Shown piece by piece: positions 49,913 through 58,358 of a stretch of 64,000 nucleotides of DNA. The notes under the pieces were generated by a model that saw only the letters and a program-made list of their open reading frames with translations, was not told the origin of the DNA and searched no databases. Each line of letters begins with the position of its first letter. Position 1 is the first letter of the stretch. The DNA is from CAVQBC01 sp963848415 (GTDB taxonomy: Bacteria; Actinomycetota; Thermoleophilia; Solirubrobacterales; Solirubrobacteraceae). The stretch covers positions 2,790,001 to 2,854,000 of the forward strand of contig CAWKDN010000001.1 in NCBI GenBank assembly GCA_963848415.1, in the 5' to 3' direction. The translations under genes and the position numbers were made by a program.

Positions 49913-50005
49913 CTAGCGGCGGGTGCTGCGCGCGACGACCCACAGGGCGACGGCGCACAGCACCAGGAAGATCAGCAGCGGGGCGAGGGTGAACGCGACG
50001 CTCAC
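49913..50005 (-). CDS. 30-residue single-helix membrane peptide
   Basis: GTG 50005 opens a short frame with one hydrophobic helix (A-F-T-L-A-P-L-L-I-F-L-V-L-C-A-V-A-L-W-V) and a basic end (A-R-S-T-R-R). A GATACT hexamer (50020-50015) sits 9 bases before the GTG, matching the local leaderless pattern. It lies between clpX and valS on the opposite strand. Support is the promoter pattern and the clean membrane helix; it could be chance. Confidence 0.45.
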   Translation of the reverse strand: MSVAFTLAPLLIFLVLCAVALWVVARSTRR

Positions 50006-50033
50006 GGTGCGGGAAGTATCGCGCACGCCCTCC

Positions 50034-50039
50034 TAGACT
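50034..50039 (+). promoter_or_regulatory. Candidate -10 element of valS
   Basis: TAGACT ends 10 bases before the valS ATG with no Shine-Dalgarno sequence between, suggesting a very short leader. Confidence 0.4.
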
Positions 50040-50049
50040 CCGCCGTTGC

Positions 50050-52611
50050 ATGACCGAGCTCGCCCAGCGCACCCGCTATGACCCGGCCGAGGCCGAGCCG
50101 CGCGTCTTCGAGCGCTGGGAGGCCTCCGGCGCCTTCCATCCCGAGCCGGCGGGCCGTCCCGACGAGACGTTCTCGATCGCGGTGCCGCCGCCCAACGTCA
50201 CCGGCGTGCTGCACATGGGCCACGCCCTCAACGGCACCATCCAGGACGCCCTGATCCGCTACCACCGGATGCTCGGGCAGCCCACGAAGTGGATCCTTGG
50301 CACCGACCACGCCGGCATCGCCACCCAGACCCAGGTCGAGCGCCAGCTCACGCGCGAGGGATCGGGCCGCGAGGCGATCGGCCGGGCCGCGTTCGTCGAG
50401 CGCACGTGGGCGTGGACGCGCACCTACGGGCCCGAGATCGTCTCGCAGTTCAAGCGCCTGGGCGCCTCGCTGGACTACGAGCAGGAGCGCTTCACGCTCG
50501 ACGAGCGCTACGCCGAGGCGGTGCTCGGCGTCTTCGTCGATCTCTACCGCAAGGGCTACATCTACCGCGACAACTTCATGGTCAACTGGGACCCGGGCTC
50601 GCGCTCGGCCATCTCCGACCTCGAGGTCGTCGAGCGTGAGGAGACCGACACCCTCTACTCGATCGACTACCCGCTGGAGTCGGGCAACGGCTCGATCACC
50701 GTGGCCACCGTCCGCCCCGAGACGATGCTGGCCGACACCGCGATCGCCGTGCACCCCGACGACGAGCGCTACACCCGGCTCGTCGGCGAGGCCGCGATCC
50801 TGCCGATCGTCGGCCGCCGCCTGCGGATCATCGCCGACCCCTACGTCAAGCCCGAGTTCGGCACGGGCGCGCTGAAGATCACCCCCGGCCACGATCCCAA
50901 CGACTTCGAGATCGGGCGCAAGCATCACCTGGAGGAGATCGTCGTCGTCGGCGAGGACGGGCGCATGACCGCGGCGGCCGGGGAGCGCTTCGAGGGGCTC
51001 ACGACGCTCGAGGCGCGCGAGGCGGTGGTCGCGCAGCTGCGCGAGGAGGGCCGGGTGGCCGCGACGGAGGCCTACACCCACAACGTCCCCTTCTCCGACC
51101 GCTCCGGCGAGCGCGTCGAGCCGCTGATCTCGCTGCAGTGGTTCATGCGGATGGACGAGCTCGCCGCGCCGGCGATCGCCGCCGTGCGCGAGGGCCGGAT
51201 CCGCATCCACCCGGACAACCAGCGCCGCCGCTACCTCGAGTGGATGGAGGGCATCCGGCCCTGGTGCATCTCCCGCCAGCTGTGGTGGGGTCACCAGATC
51301 CCCGTCTACTACCGCGGCGAGGAGACCTACGTCGGCGTCGAGCCGCCCGCGAGCGACGGCTGGGTGCGCGACCCCGACGTGCTGGACACGTGGTTCTCCT
51401 CCGCCCTGTGGCCGTTCGCGACGCTCGGGTGGCCGCAGGACACCCCGGAGCTGCGCGCCTTCTACCCGACCGACGTGGTCTCGACCGCGCGCGACATCCT
51501 CTTCCTGTGGGTGGCGCGGATGATCATGATGGGGCTCGAGTTCACCGGCGAGATCCCCTTCGCCGACGTCAACATCCACTCCACGATCCTCGCGCGCGAC
51601 GGGCGCCGGATGTCCAAGTCGCTGGGCACCGGGGTCGACCCGATCGAGCTGATCGACGCCCAGGGGGCCGACGCCACCCGCTTCGGCCTGCTCGCCATGT
51701 CCTCCAGCCAGGACGTGCGCTTCTCCGACGAGAAGATCACCCAGGGCCAGGCGCTCGCCAACAAGCTCTTCAACGCCTCGCGGCTCGTGCTGCTGCGGGT
51801 GCCCGACGGCGTCGAGGCCGCGCAGGCCGAGCCGGCGCCCACCACGGTCGAGGACGCCTGGATCCTCTCGCGCCTGCAGCGGGCCAAGGCCGAGACCGAG
51901 CGCGGGCTGGCGGCCTTCGAGTTCCACCGCGTCGCGCTCGGGCTCTACGACTTCGTCTACGGCGAGCTGTGCGACTGGTACCTGGAGCTGGTCAAGCCGC
52001 GCCTCTACGACGACGACCCGGGCGAGGCGTGCGCCGTGGCGCTGCACGTGCTCGCCGAGACGCTCGCGCTCGCCCACCCGGTGATCCCGTTCGTCACCGA
52101 GGAGATCTGGGGCTTCGTGCCCGGCGCCGACGGGCTGCTGATGGAGGCCGCCTGGCCGCGGCGAGACGAGCGCCTGCTCGACCCGGCGGCCGAGGAGGAG
52201 ATCGGCCGCGCGATCGCGGCGGTCCAGGCGCTGCGGGGCTGGCGTGACCGGGTCGGGGCGCGGCCGGGCGTGACGGTGCCGGCGCGCCTGGACGCGAGCG
52301 GCTACGAGCGCACGGCGGAGCACGTCGCGCGGCTCGCGCGCGTGGAGTGGGTCGCCGACGGCGCCGCCGAGCCGGTGGCGACGGTCCCGGTCGGCGGCGG
52401 GACGGTCGCGCTGTTCGCCCACGAGGGCGTCGACCTCGAGGCGGGGCGCCGGCGGACCGAGAAGCGCCGCGCGACCCTGCGCGCCGAGCTCGAGCGCGCC
52501 GAGGGCAAGCTGGCCAACGAGCGCTTCGTCGCGCGCGCGCCGGCGGAGGTGGTCCAGGCCGAGCGGGACAAGCTCGTCACGTTGCGGGACGAGCTCGAAG
52601 GGCTCGGCTGA
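50050..52611 (+). CDS. valS: Valyl-tRNA synthetase
   Basis: An 853-residue class I synthetase, normal length. The HIGH motif is H-M-G-H at about 55-58 after P-P-N-V-T-G-V-L, and KMSKS appears as R-M-S-K-S at about 520-524. The editing domain contains T-V-R-P-E-T-M-L-A-D-T-A. The anticodon-binding helices follow, and a C-terminal coiled coil ends the protein (R-R-T-E-K-R-R-A-T-L-R-A-E-L-E-R-A). It charges tRNA-Val and edits threonine. folC begins 46 bases after the stop. Confidence 0.97.
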   Translation: MTELAQRTRYDPAEAEPRVFERWEASGAFHPEPAGRPDETFSIAVPPPNVTGVLHMGHALNGTIQDALIRYHRMLGQPTKWILGTDHAGIATQTQVERQLTREGSGREAIGRAAFVERTWAWTRTYGPEIVSQFKRLGASLDYEQERFTLDERYAEAVLGVFVDLYRKGYIYRDNFMVNWDPGSRSAISDLEVVEREETDTLYSIDYPLESGNGSITVATVRPETMLADTAIAVHPDDERYTRLVGEAAILPIVGRRLRIIADPYVKPEFGTGALKITPGHDPNDFEIGRKHHLEEIVVVGEDGRMTAAAGERFEGLTTLEAREAVVAQLREEGRVAATEAYTHNVPFSDRSGERVEPLISLQWFMRMDELAAPAIAAVREGRIRIHPDNQRRRYLEWMEGIRPWCISRQLWWGHQIPVYYRGEETYVGVEPPASDGWVRDPDVLDTWFSSALWPFATLGWPQDTPELRAFYPTDVVSTARDILFLWVARMIMMGLEFTGEIPFADVNIHSTILARDGRRMSKSLGTGVDPIELIDAQGADATRFGLLAMSSSQDVRFSDEKITQGQALANKLFNASRLVLLRVPDGVEAAQAEPAPTTVEDAWILSRLQRAKAETERGLAAFEFHRVALGLYDFVYGELCDWYLELVKPRLYDDDPGEACAVALHVLAETLALAHPVIPFVTEEIWGFVPGADGLLMEAAWPRRDERLLDPAAEEEIGRAIAAVQALRGWRDRVGARPGVTVPARLDASGYERTAEHVARLARVEWVADGAAEPVATVPVGGGTVALFAHEGVDLEAGRRRTEKRRATLRAELERAEGKLANERFVARAPAEVVQAERDKLVTLRDELEGLG

Positions 52612-52657
52612 GCGCCGCGCCGGCAGGAGCTCGCGTGCCCGCCTGGAAGGTCCACCC

Positions 52658-53941
52658 ATGAGTGCCTGGAGCGCCGCGCGGGCGGAGGAGCACCTGCTCT
52701 CGCTCGAGCTCTTCGGCATGCACTTCGGGCTCGAGCGGATGCGCCGGACGTTGACCGCGATGGGCAGCCCGCAGCGGGCCTTCCGGGCCGTGCACGTCGT
52801 CGGGTCCAACGGCAAGAGCTCCACGGCGCGCATGACCGCCGCGCTGCTGGAGGCCCACGGCGTGCGCACCGGCGCCTTCCTCTCGCCCCACCTCGAGCGC
52901 TTCGCCGAGCGCATCCGGATCGGCGACGAGGATCTCGACCCGGCGGCCTTCGGGGCGGCGATCGAGCGCGCGGCGGCCGCGGCGGCGCTGGTCGAGCGCA
53001 CGCTCTCCGACGGCGACCGCGTCACCCAGTTCGAGCTGATGACAGCCGCCGCCTTCGGCGAGCTGGCGCGCCAGGGCGTCGAGGCCGGCGTCGTGGAGGC
53101 CGGGCTCGGCGGTCGCCACGACGCCACCAACGTGCTCGACGCGCCGGTGGTGGTGCTCACCAACGTGGGGCTCGAGCACACGCGCTGGCTCGGCCCGACG
53201 ATCACCGACATCGCGCGCGAGAAGCTCGCCGTCGTGGCCCCCGGCGCGACGCTGGTGATCGGAGACCTGCACCCTGAAGCTCAGGCCGAGGCTGAGGCCA
53301 CGGCGACGCGCCAGGGCGCGCGGCTCGTGCGGGCCGCCGGCGCCGCGGGCGAGGACGTCGCCGGCGTGGCCGCGCTGCCCGGCTACCAGCGCACGAACTT
53401 CGCGGCGGCGCGGGCGGCCGCGGCGGCGCTGATCGGCCCGCTCGACCCGGCCGCGGTGTCCGTGGCCGCAGCCCACGTCCAGGTGCCCGGCCGCCTCCAG
53501 CGCGTGGCCGAGCGCCCGCTGACCGTGCTCGACGGCGCCCACAACCCGAGCGGCATGGCGGCGCTGGTGGAAGCGCTGCCCGACGCGGCCGAGGGGCGCC
53601 CGGTCGTCGCGGTGGTCTCGATCCTCGACGACAAGGACGCCGCCGGCATGCTCGCCGAGCTGCTGGCGCACTGCGAGGCCGCCGTCTTCACCCGGTCGGC
53701 CAACCCGCGGGCGCTGCCGCCGGCGACGCTCGCCTCGCTCGCCGAGCAGGTCGGCGGCGTAGGCGGAGTAGGCGGAGCGAGGTGCGACGGGCCACTCGTG
53801 CTCGAGCCCGACGCGCGCCGCGCGCTCGAGCGCGCCCGCGCGCTCGCCGGCCCGGCGGGTGCCGTCCTGGTCACCGGCTCGATCTACCTCGTCGCCGACC
53901 TGCTCAGCCGGCCGGGCCGGCGGAAGGCGAGCTCGCTGTGA
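52658..53941 (+). CDS. folC: Folylpolyglutamate synthase / dihydrofolate synthase
   Basis: A 427-residue Mur-ligase-like protein. The ATP loop is V-V-G-S-N-G-K-S-S-T, followed by S-P-H-L-E-R-F-A-E-R-I, E-A-G-L-G-G-R-H-D-A-T-N and L-D-G-A-H-N-P-S-G in the C-terminal domain. It adds glutamate to folates and may also join dihydropteroate to glutamate. A glycine-rich V-G-G-V-G-G-V-G-G insert near residue 370 is unusual. Its TGA overlaps the next GTG by GTGA. Confidence 0.94.
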   Translation: MSAWSAARAEEHLLSLELFGMHFGLERMRRTLTAMGSPQRAFRAVHVVGSNGKSSTARMTAALLEAHGVRTGAFLSPHLERFAERIRIGDEDLDPAAFGAAIERAAAAAALVERTLSDGDRVTQFELMTAAAFGELARQGVEAGVVEAGLGGRHDATNVLDAPVVVLTNVGLEHTRWLGPTITDIAREKLAVVAPGATLVIGDLHPEAQAEAEATATRQGARLVRAAGAAGEDVAGVAALPGYQRTNFAAARAAAAALIGPLDPAAVSVAAAHVQVPGRLQRVAERPLTVLDGAHNPSGMAALVEALPDAAEGRPVVAVVSILDDKDAAGMLAELLAHCEAAVFTRSANPRALPPATLASLAEQVGGVGGVGGARCDGPLVLEPDARRALERARALAGPAGAVLVTGSIYLVADLLSRPGRRKASSL

Positions 53942-54081
53942 CGGGCGGCCCAGAACGCCGCGACGCCGGCGACAACGGCCCCGGCGTGCTGCAGATGGTG
54001 GCCCTCGTCGCGGTCGTCGTCGCGCTGGTCATCCTGGTCTTCTTCGCCCTCGGCTACCTGTTCGGGCGGCTGTTCCTGTGA
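53938..54081 (+). CDS. 47-residue single-pass membrane protein
   Basis: Starts at GTG 53938 overlapping the folC stop (GTGA). A glycine- and acid-rich N-terminus (P-E-R-R-D-A-G-D-N-G-P-G) leads to one helix (V-A-L-V-A-V-V-V-A-L-V-I-L-V-F-F-A-L) and Y-L-F-G-R-L-F-L. Tight coupling to folC supports that it is real. Function unknown. Confidence 0.6.
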   Translation: MTGGPERRDAGDNGPGVLQMVALVAVVVALVILVFFALGYLFGRLFL

Positions 54082-54154
54082 GCCGCCGCCCAGGAGAGGT
54101 CCGGGGCAGCGGCTACGCTTCGGCTTGCGCACTGACGTCTGGAGACCGCGCGTG

Positions 54155-54688
54155 ATGACGCCCTTCGCCATCTTCGGCATCAACAACGACTCGATCAACA
54201 CGGCGATCAACGTGCTGATCCTCGTGCTGGTCGTGCTCTGGCTAGCGCTGGTCTTCTGGACCTACGCCGACGCCCGGCGCCGCATCGAGGACCCGATCCT
54301 CGTCGCCTGCGCCACGCTTGCCGCACTGTTCCCGTTCGTCGGGACGATCATCTACATGATCGTCCGCCCACCGGAGTTCGCCGACGACGTGCGCCTGCGC
54401 GAGCTCGAGATGCAGGCCGCCGAGGCGCGCCTGGTCTCGCTCGACCACCAGCTCTGCCCGCACTGCGACCACCCGGTCCAGGGCGACTACCTGCGCTGCC
54501 CGAACTGCCTGCGCAAGCTGCGCGACCGCTGCACGACCTGCAGCAAGGCGATCGACCCCGCCTGGACGCTGTGCCCCTACTGCGAGGCCGAGACGGGCGT
54601 CAAGCCACCGTCGGGCTCGCGGCGCCGGCGCCGGACGACCGAGACGGCCGCCGTCACCGAGGCCTCCGGCCCGCGGTCAGAGCGCTAG
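54155..54688 (+). CDS. Membrane protein with C-terminal double zinc ribbon
   Basis: About 177 residues from ATG 54155, with GGAG at 54141-54144 upstream. Two helices (about 14-35 and 50-70) are followed by an amphipathic segment and a cytoplasmic pair of zinc ribbons: C-P-H-C-D-H and C-P-N-C-L-R, then C-T-T-C-S-K and C-P-Y-C-E. The Arg-rich tail (S-R-R-R-R-R) may bind nucleic acid or lipid. This is the DZANK-type zinc ribbon layout; the partner is unknown. Confidence 0.78.
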   Translation: MTPFAIFGINNDSINTAINVLILVLVVLWLALVFWTYADARRRIEDPILVACATLAALFPFVGTIIYMIVRPPEFADDVRLRELEMQAAEARLVSLDHQLCPHCDHPVQGDYLRCPNCLRKLRDRCTTCSKAIDPAWTLCPYCEAETGVKPPSGSRRRRRTTETAAVTEASGPRSER

Positions 54689-54724
54689 CGTCACCGCCCC
54701 GCCTCTCGACAAAGGAACCCCTCG

Positions 54725-55132
54725 TTGTCCCGGACCCTCATCCTGGTCAAGCCGGACGCGTTCGCCCGCGGTCTCACCGGCGAGATCGTCGCCCGCTTCG
54801 AGCGCAAGGGCCTGCACATCGTCGCGCTCAAGCACATGACCGTCACGCGCGAGCTCGCCGAGCAGCACTACGCCGAGCACGACGGCAAGCCGTTCTTCGG
54901 CGAGCTGGTGGACTTCATCACCTCCGGACCGCTGGTGGCGATGGTGCTCGAGGGCGAGCAGGCCGTCCCGGCCGCGCGCCAGGTGATCGGCGCGACCAAC
55001 CCGCTGGAGGCCGTCCCCGGCTCCATCCGCGGCGACTTCGCCGTCGCCGTCGGCCAGAACATGGTCCACGGGTCAGACGGCGAGGAGTCCGCCGCCCGCG
55101 AGTCCGCGCTGTTCTTCGGCGAGCTCGGCTGA
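54725..55132 (+). CDS. ndk: Nucleoside diphosphate kinase
   Basis: A 135-residue protein starting at TTG with AAAGGA upstream. L-I-L-V-K-P-D-A-F-A-R-G begins the fold; the phospho-accepting histidine is His115 in N-M-V-H-G-S-D-G-E-E-S-A. It transfers phosphate between nucleoside di- and triphosphates. Length and motifs are normal. Its stop overlaps a CTG that probably starts maf. Confidence 0.96.
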   Translation: MSRTLILVKPDAFARGLTGEIVARFERKGLHIVALKHMTVTRELAEQHYAEHDGKPFFGELVDFITSGPLVAMVLEGEQAVPAARQVIGATNPLEAVPGSIRGDFAVAVGQNMVHGSDGEESAARESALFFGELG

Positions 55133-55695
55133 AACCGCTCGTCCTCGCCTCGGCCTCGCCGCAGCGGCGGGCGATCCTGACCCAGGTCGGGATCCCCTTC
55201 GTGGCGCGGCCGACCGGCGTGGCGGAGCTCGGCAGCGGCCCGCCGCGCGCGGCGGCGGCCGAGAACGCCCGCCGCAAGGCGCTCGCGGGCGCAGCGCAGG
55301 CGGCCGCGGGCGAGCTGGTGCTGGGCGTCGACACGCTCGTCACGATCGACGGCGAGGTGATCGGCAAGCCCGCGGACGCGACCGAGGCGCTGGCGGTGCT
55401 CGCGCGCCTGGCCGGGCGCGCGCACGAGGTGCTGGGCGGCCTGGCGCTCGCCCGGGACGGCGCCTTGGTGGCCGAGGCGCTCGAGGCCACCGAGGTGCGT
55501 TTCCGGGCGCTGCCGGACGCCACGCTGCGCTGGTACGTCGCCACCGGCGAGTGGCAGGGCCGCGCCGGCGGCTACGCCGTCCAGGGCGCCGGCGCCGCGC
55601 TCGTGGCGGGCCTGCAGGGCGACTACCTCAACGTCGTGGGGCTCCCGCTCGCGCGCCTGCTCGAGCTCCGCCCAGAGCTGCTCGAGACCGGCTGA
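55129..55695 (+). CDS. maf: Maf-like nucleotide pyrophosphatase
   Basis: A 188-residue Maf protein. L-A-S-A-S-P-Q-R-R near the N-terminus, the E-N-A-R-R-K-A motif, V-L-G-V-D-T-L-V and the C-terminal G-R-A-G-G-Y-A-V-Q-G-A-G are family landmarks. It hydrolyses non-canonical NTPs. No ATG, GTG or TTG fits: the family N-terminus K-P-L-V-L-A-S begins right after CTG 55129, which overlaps the ndk stop as CTGA. A rare CTG start with translational coupling is the best fit. Confidence 0.85.
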   Translation: MKPLVLASASPQRRAILTQVGIPFVARPTGVAELGSGPPRAAAAENARRKALAGAAQAAAGELVLGVDTLVTIDGEVIGKPADATEALAVLARLAGRAHEVLGGLALARDGALVAEALEATEVRFRALPDATLRWYVATGEWQGRAGGYAVQGAGAALVAGLQGDYLNVVGLPLARLLELRPELLETG

Positions 55696-55769
55696 ATACC
55701 CCGCACGGGCGCGGTTTTGCAGGGCAGTCGGATGACCGCGAACGTGCCGGGGAGGCCAAGGACGTTCGG

Positions 55770-55775
55770 TAGACT
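55770..55775 (+). promoter_or_regulatory. Candidate -10 element of the mreBCD-mrdA-rodA operon
   Basis: TAGACT, identical to the hexamers before clpP and valS, about 47 bases before the mreB ATG. No -35 was recognised. Confidence 0.4.
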
Positions 55776-55822
55776 GCCCGACCGGCGCGGCACAGCTGCG
55801 ATGGGTGCCGCCTCCCTCTCCC

Positions 55823-56872
55823 ATGGGCTTCTTCTCGTACCTCACCGGCTTCGGTGGCCGCGACATGGCGGTCGACCTCGGCACGGCGAACACGCTCGTC
55901 TACGTCCGCGGCCGCGGCATCGTGCTCTCCGAGCCGAGCGTGGTGGCGATCGACTCGCGCACCGGTGAGGTCCACGCGGTGGGGATCGAGGCCAAGCGGA
56001 TGCTGGGCCGCACGCCGGGGACGATCTCCGCCATCCGGCCGCTGAAGGACGGCGTGATCGCCGACTTCGACGTCACCGAGGAGATGCTGCGCCACTTCAT
56101 CCAGAAGGTCCACCAGAACCGCTGGGCGCACCCCCGCGTGGTGGTCTGCGTCCCCAGCGGCGTCACGGGCGTGGAGAAGCGCGCCGTCGAGGAGGCGTGC
56201 CTGAGCGCCGGCGCGCGCCAGGCCTACCTGATCGAGGAGCCGATGGCCGCCGCGATCGGCGCCGGCCTGCCGGTGGGCGAGCCGACCGGCAACATGGTGG
56301 TCGACATCGGCGGCGGCACCTCCGAGGTGGCGGTGATCTCGCTCGGCGGGATCGTCGTCTCGCAGTCCATCCGGGTGGGCGGCGACGAGCTCGACGAGGC
56401 GATCATCAACTACGTCAAGCGCGAGTACAAGCTGCTGATCGGCCAGCAGACCGCCGAGGAGGTCAAGCTCGAGATCGGCTCCGCCTGCCCGCTGGAGGAG
56501 GAGGTCCAGGCGGAGATCCGCGGCCGCGACCTCGTCTCCGGGCTGCCCAAGACCGTCGTGCTGACCTCCGAGGAGGTGCGCGCCGCGCTCGAGGAGCCGA
56601 TGGTGCAGATCATCGACGCGATCAAGGAGACGCTGGATCGCACGCCGCCCGAGCTGGCCTCTGACATCATGGACCGCGGCATCATGCTGGCGGGCGGCGG
56701 CTCGCTGCTGCAGGGCCTCGACGAGCGCTTGCGCGACGAGACGCAGATGCCGGCCCACCGGGCCGAGTCCCCGCTGACGTGCGTGGCGGTCGGCTCCGGG
56801 CGGTCGCTGGAGGAGTTCGAGGCGATCCACCGCTCCAACCGGGGCAACGGCAACCGCAACCGGCGGCGGTGA
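55823..56872 (+). CDS. mreB: Rod-shape determining actin-like protein MreB
   Basis: A 349-residue actin-fold ATPase from ATG 55823. Phosphate 1 is V-D-L-G-T-A-N-T-L-V-Y, phosphate 2 is V-V-D-I-G-G-G-T-S-E-V, and the adenosine loop is M-L-A-G-G-G-S-L-L-Q. P-S-V-V-A-I-D and V-C-V-P-S-G-V-T are typical. It polymerises along the membrane and directs the elongation machinery. A basic tail (N-G-N-R-N-R-R-R) extends the C-terminus. First gene of a five-gene shape operon. Confidence 0.97.
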   Translation: MGFFSYLTGFGGRDMAVDLGTANTLVYVRGRGIVLSEPSVVAIDSRTGEVHAVGIEAKRMLGRTPGTISAIRPLKDGVIADFDVTEEMLRHFIQKVHQNRWAHPRVVVCVPSGVTGVEKRAVEEACLSAGARQAYLIEEPMAAAIGAGLPVGEPTGNMVVDIGGGTSEVAVISLGGIVVSQSIRVGGDELDEAIINYVKREYKLLIGQQTAEEVKLEIGSACPLEEEVQAEIRGRDLVSGLPKTVVLTSEEVRAALEEPMVQIIDAIKETLDRTPPELASDIMDRGIMLAGGGSLLQGLDERLRDETQMPAHRAESPLTCVAVGSGRSLEEFEAIHRSNRGNGNRNRRR

Positions 56873-56915
56873 CCGCGACAGTGAAACCGAGCAAGAGTCT
56901 GGAGTTCGGATCCGT

Positions 56916-57791
56916 ATGTACGACAGAGCGGTCAGACGACGTCGCGCGGTTCTCGCCGCGCTGGTCGCGCTCTCGCTCGTCCTGCTGACGGCCTACTTCG
57001 GCGAGTCCGCGGGAGGAGGCTTGCACGGCGTGCAGCGCGGCGCGATGGAGGTGCTCGCGCCTCTGCAGGAGGGCGCGAACCGCGCGCTGAAGCCCTTCCG
57101 CGACCTGTTCGGCTGGTTCGGCGACACGCTGGACGCCAAGAGCGAGCGCGACGAGCTGCGCGACCAGCGCGACGCCCTGCGCCAGCAGGTCTCAGAGCTC
57201 CAGCTGCAGGGCCGCGAGAACTCCCAGCTGCGCGGGATGATGAACCTCAACGGCACCGGCGGCCTGAGCGCCAACGAGCCCGTGCCCGCCAACGTCTTCG
57301 CCCGCTCGCCGTCCACCTGGTACTCGACCGTGGAGATCAACAAGGGCTCCAGCGACGGCGTCGACGTCGGCCACCCCGTCGTCAACGGGCAAGGGCTGGT
57401 GGGCAAGGTCCGCTCGGTCTCGGACGGCAACGCCGTCGTGACGCTGCTCACCGACCAGGACTTCGGCGTCTCGGCGATCGCGGCGGGCTCGGGTGAGCCC
57501 GGGCTGGTGGAGCCCTCCGTGGGCGCGACGGGCGACCTGCTCTTCGACCTCGTGCCGCAGGCCGGCAACGTACGCAAGGGCGACCTCATCGTCACCGCCG
57601 GGACGAAGTCCTCGCGCCTGGAGTCGCTCTTCCCGCGCGGGATCCCGATCGGCGCGGTCAAGCGGGTCGAGACCGGCGAGGGGGAGCTCGACCGGGTCAT
57701 CCACGTCGCGCCGGCCGCCGACCTGCGTCGCCTGGACCTCGTGCAGGTGCTGACCCGCCCCAACGCCCAGCTGGTCGCCGAGGCGCCGTGA
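56916..57791 (+). CDS. mreC: Rod-shape determining protein MreC
   Basis: A 291-residue protein. A basic N-terminus (R-A-V-R-R-R-R-A-V) and one membrane helix are followed by a coiled coil (about 60-95, E-R-D-E-L-R-D-Q-R-D-A-L-R-Q-Q-V) and two beta domains with N-K-G-S-S-D-G-V-D-V-G and V-T-A-G-T-K-S. It scaffolds PBP2 and RodA outside the membrane. It begins 43 bases after mreB and overlaps mreD by GTGA. Confidence 0.94.
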   Translation: MYDRAVRRRRAVLAALVALSLVLLTAYFGESAGGGLHGVQRGAMEVLAPLQEGANRALKPFRDLFGWFGDTLDAKSERDELRDQRDALRQQVSELQLQGRENSQLRGMMNLNGTGGLSANEPVPANVFARSPSTWYSTVEINKGSSDGVDVGHPVVNGQGLVGKVRSVSDGNAVVTLLTDQDFGVSAIAAGSGEPGLVEPSVGATGDLLFDLVPQAGNVRKGDLIVTAGTKSSRLESLFPRGIPIGAVKRVETGEGELDRVIHVAPAADLRRLDLVQVLTRPNAQLVAEAP

Positions 57792-58354
57792 CGCTGAGCT
57801 CCGCAGCCGTCCTGCGCCTGGTCGCGCTCGGCCTCATCGGCGGCATCTTCCAGCTGACCGCCGTCTCCCAGGTCACCCTGTTCGGCGTGCCCGCCGACCT
57901 CTCGCCACTGCTGGTGGCCTCCGTCGGTCTGCTCGGAGGCTCGGTGACCGGCGCGACGTTCGGCTTCTGCCTCGGCCTGTTCGTCGACACCGCGCTGCTG
58001 CAGACGCTCGGGGTGACCTCGCTGGTGCTGACCGGCGTCGGCTACGGCGCCGGTCGCGTGCGCGAGCTGCGCGACCCGGCGCACGGCCTCGCGCCGCTGG
58101 CGGTGGGCGCGGCCGCCACCGCGGCGTTCGCGATCGCCTACACGCTGCTGCAGTTCCTGCTCGGCGTCGAGGCGCCGGTCTCGCTGCTGCTGCTGCGCGC
58201 CATCCTGATCACCATCGTGCTCAACGCCCTGCTCGCCCTGCCCGTGTACGCGATCTGCCGCCGCGTGCTGGCGCCGTTCCTGCCCGACGACCCGCGCCGG
58301 CGGCGGCGGCGCGCGTACACGACCGGCGGGCTGAGCCCGCTCTCGAGGTCCTAG
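57788..58354 (+). CDS. mreD: Rod-shape determining protein MreD
   Basis: A 188-residue membrane protein with five to six helices. The L-G-G-S-V-T-G-A-T-F-G-F-C-L-G-L-F-V-D segment in the middle matches the conserved centre of MreD, with its acidic residue at the end. It belongs to the elongasome. GTG start overlaps mreC by 4 bases. The basic tail (D-P-R-R-R-R-R-R-A) is cytoplasmic. Confidence 0.92.
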   Translation: MTLSSAAVLRLVALGLIGGIFQLTAVSQVTLFGVPADLSPLLVASVGLLGGSVTGATFGFCLGLFVDTALLQTLGVTSLVLTGVGYGAGRVRELRDPAHGLAPLAVGAAATAAFAIAYTLLQFLLGVEAPVSLLLLRAILITIVLNALLALPVYAICRRVLAPFLPDDPRRRRRRAYTTGGLSPLSRS

Positions 58355-58358
58355 CCGC

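Noticed and set aside
50002..53211. A 1069-codon open frame antisense to valS and folC
   Set aside because: It crosses two intact essential genes on the other strand and reads as low-complexity Arg/Val/Gly/Asp sequence. A shadow of codon bias.
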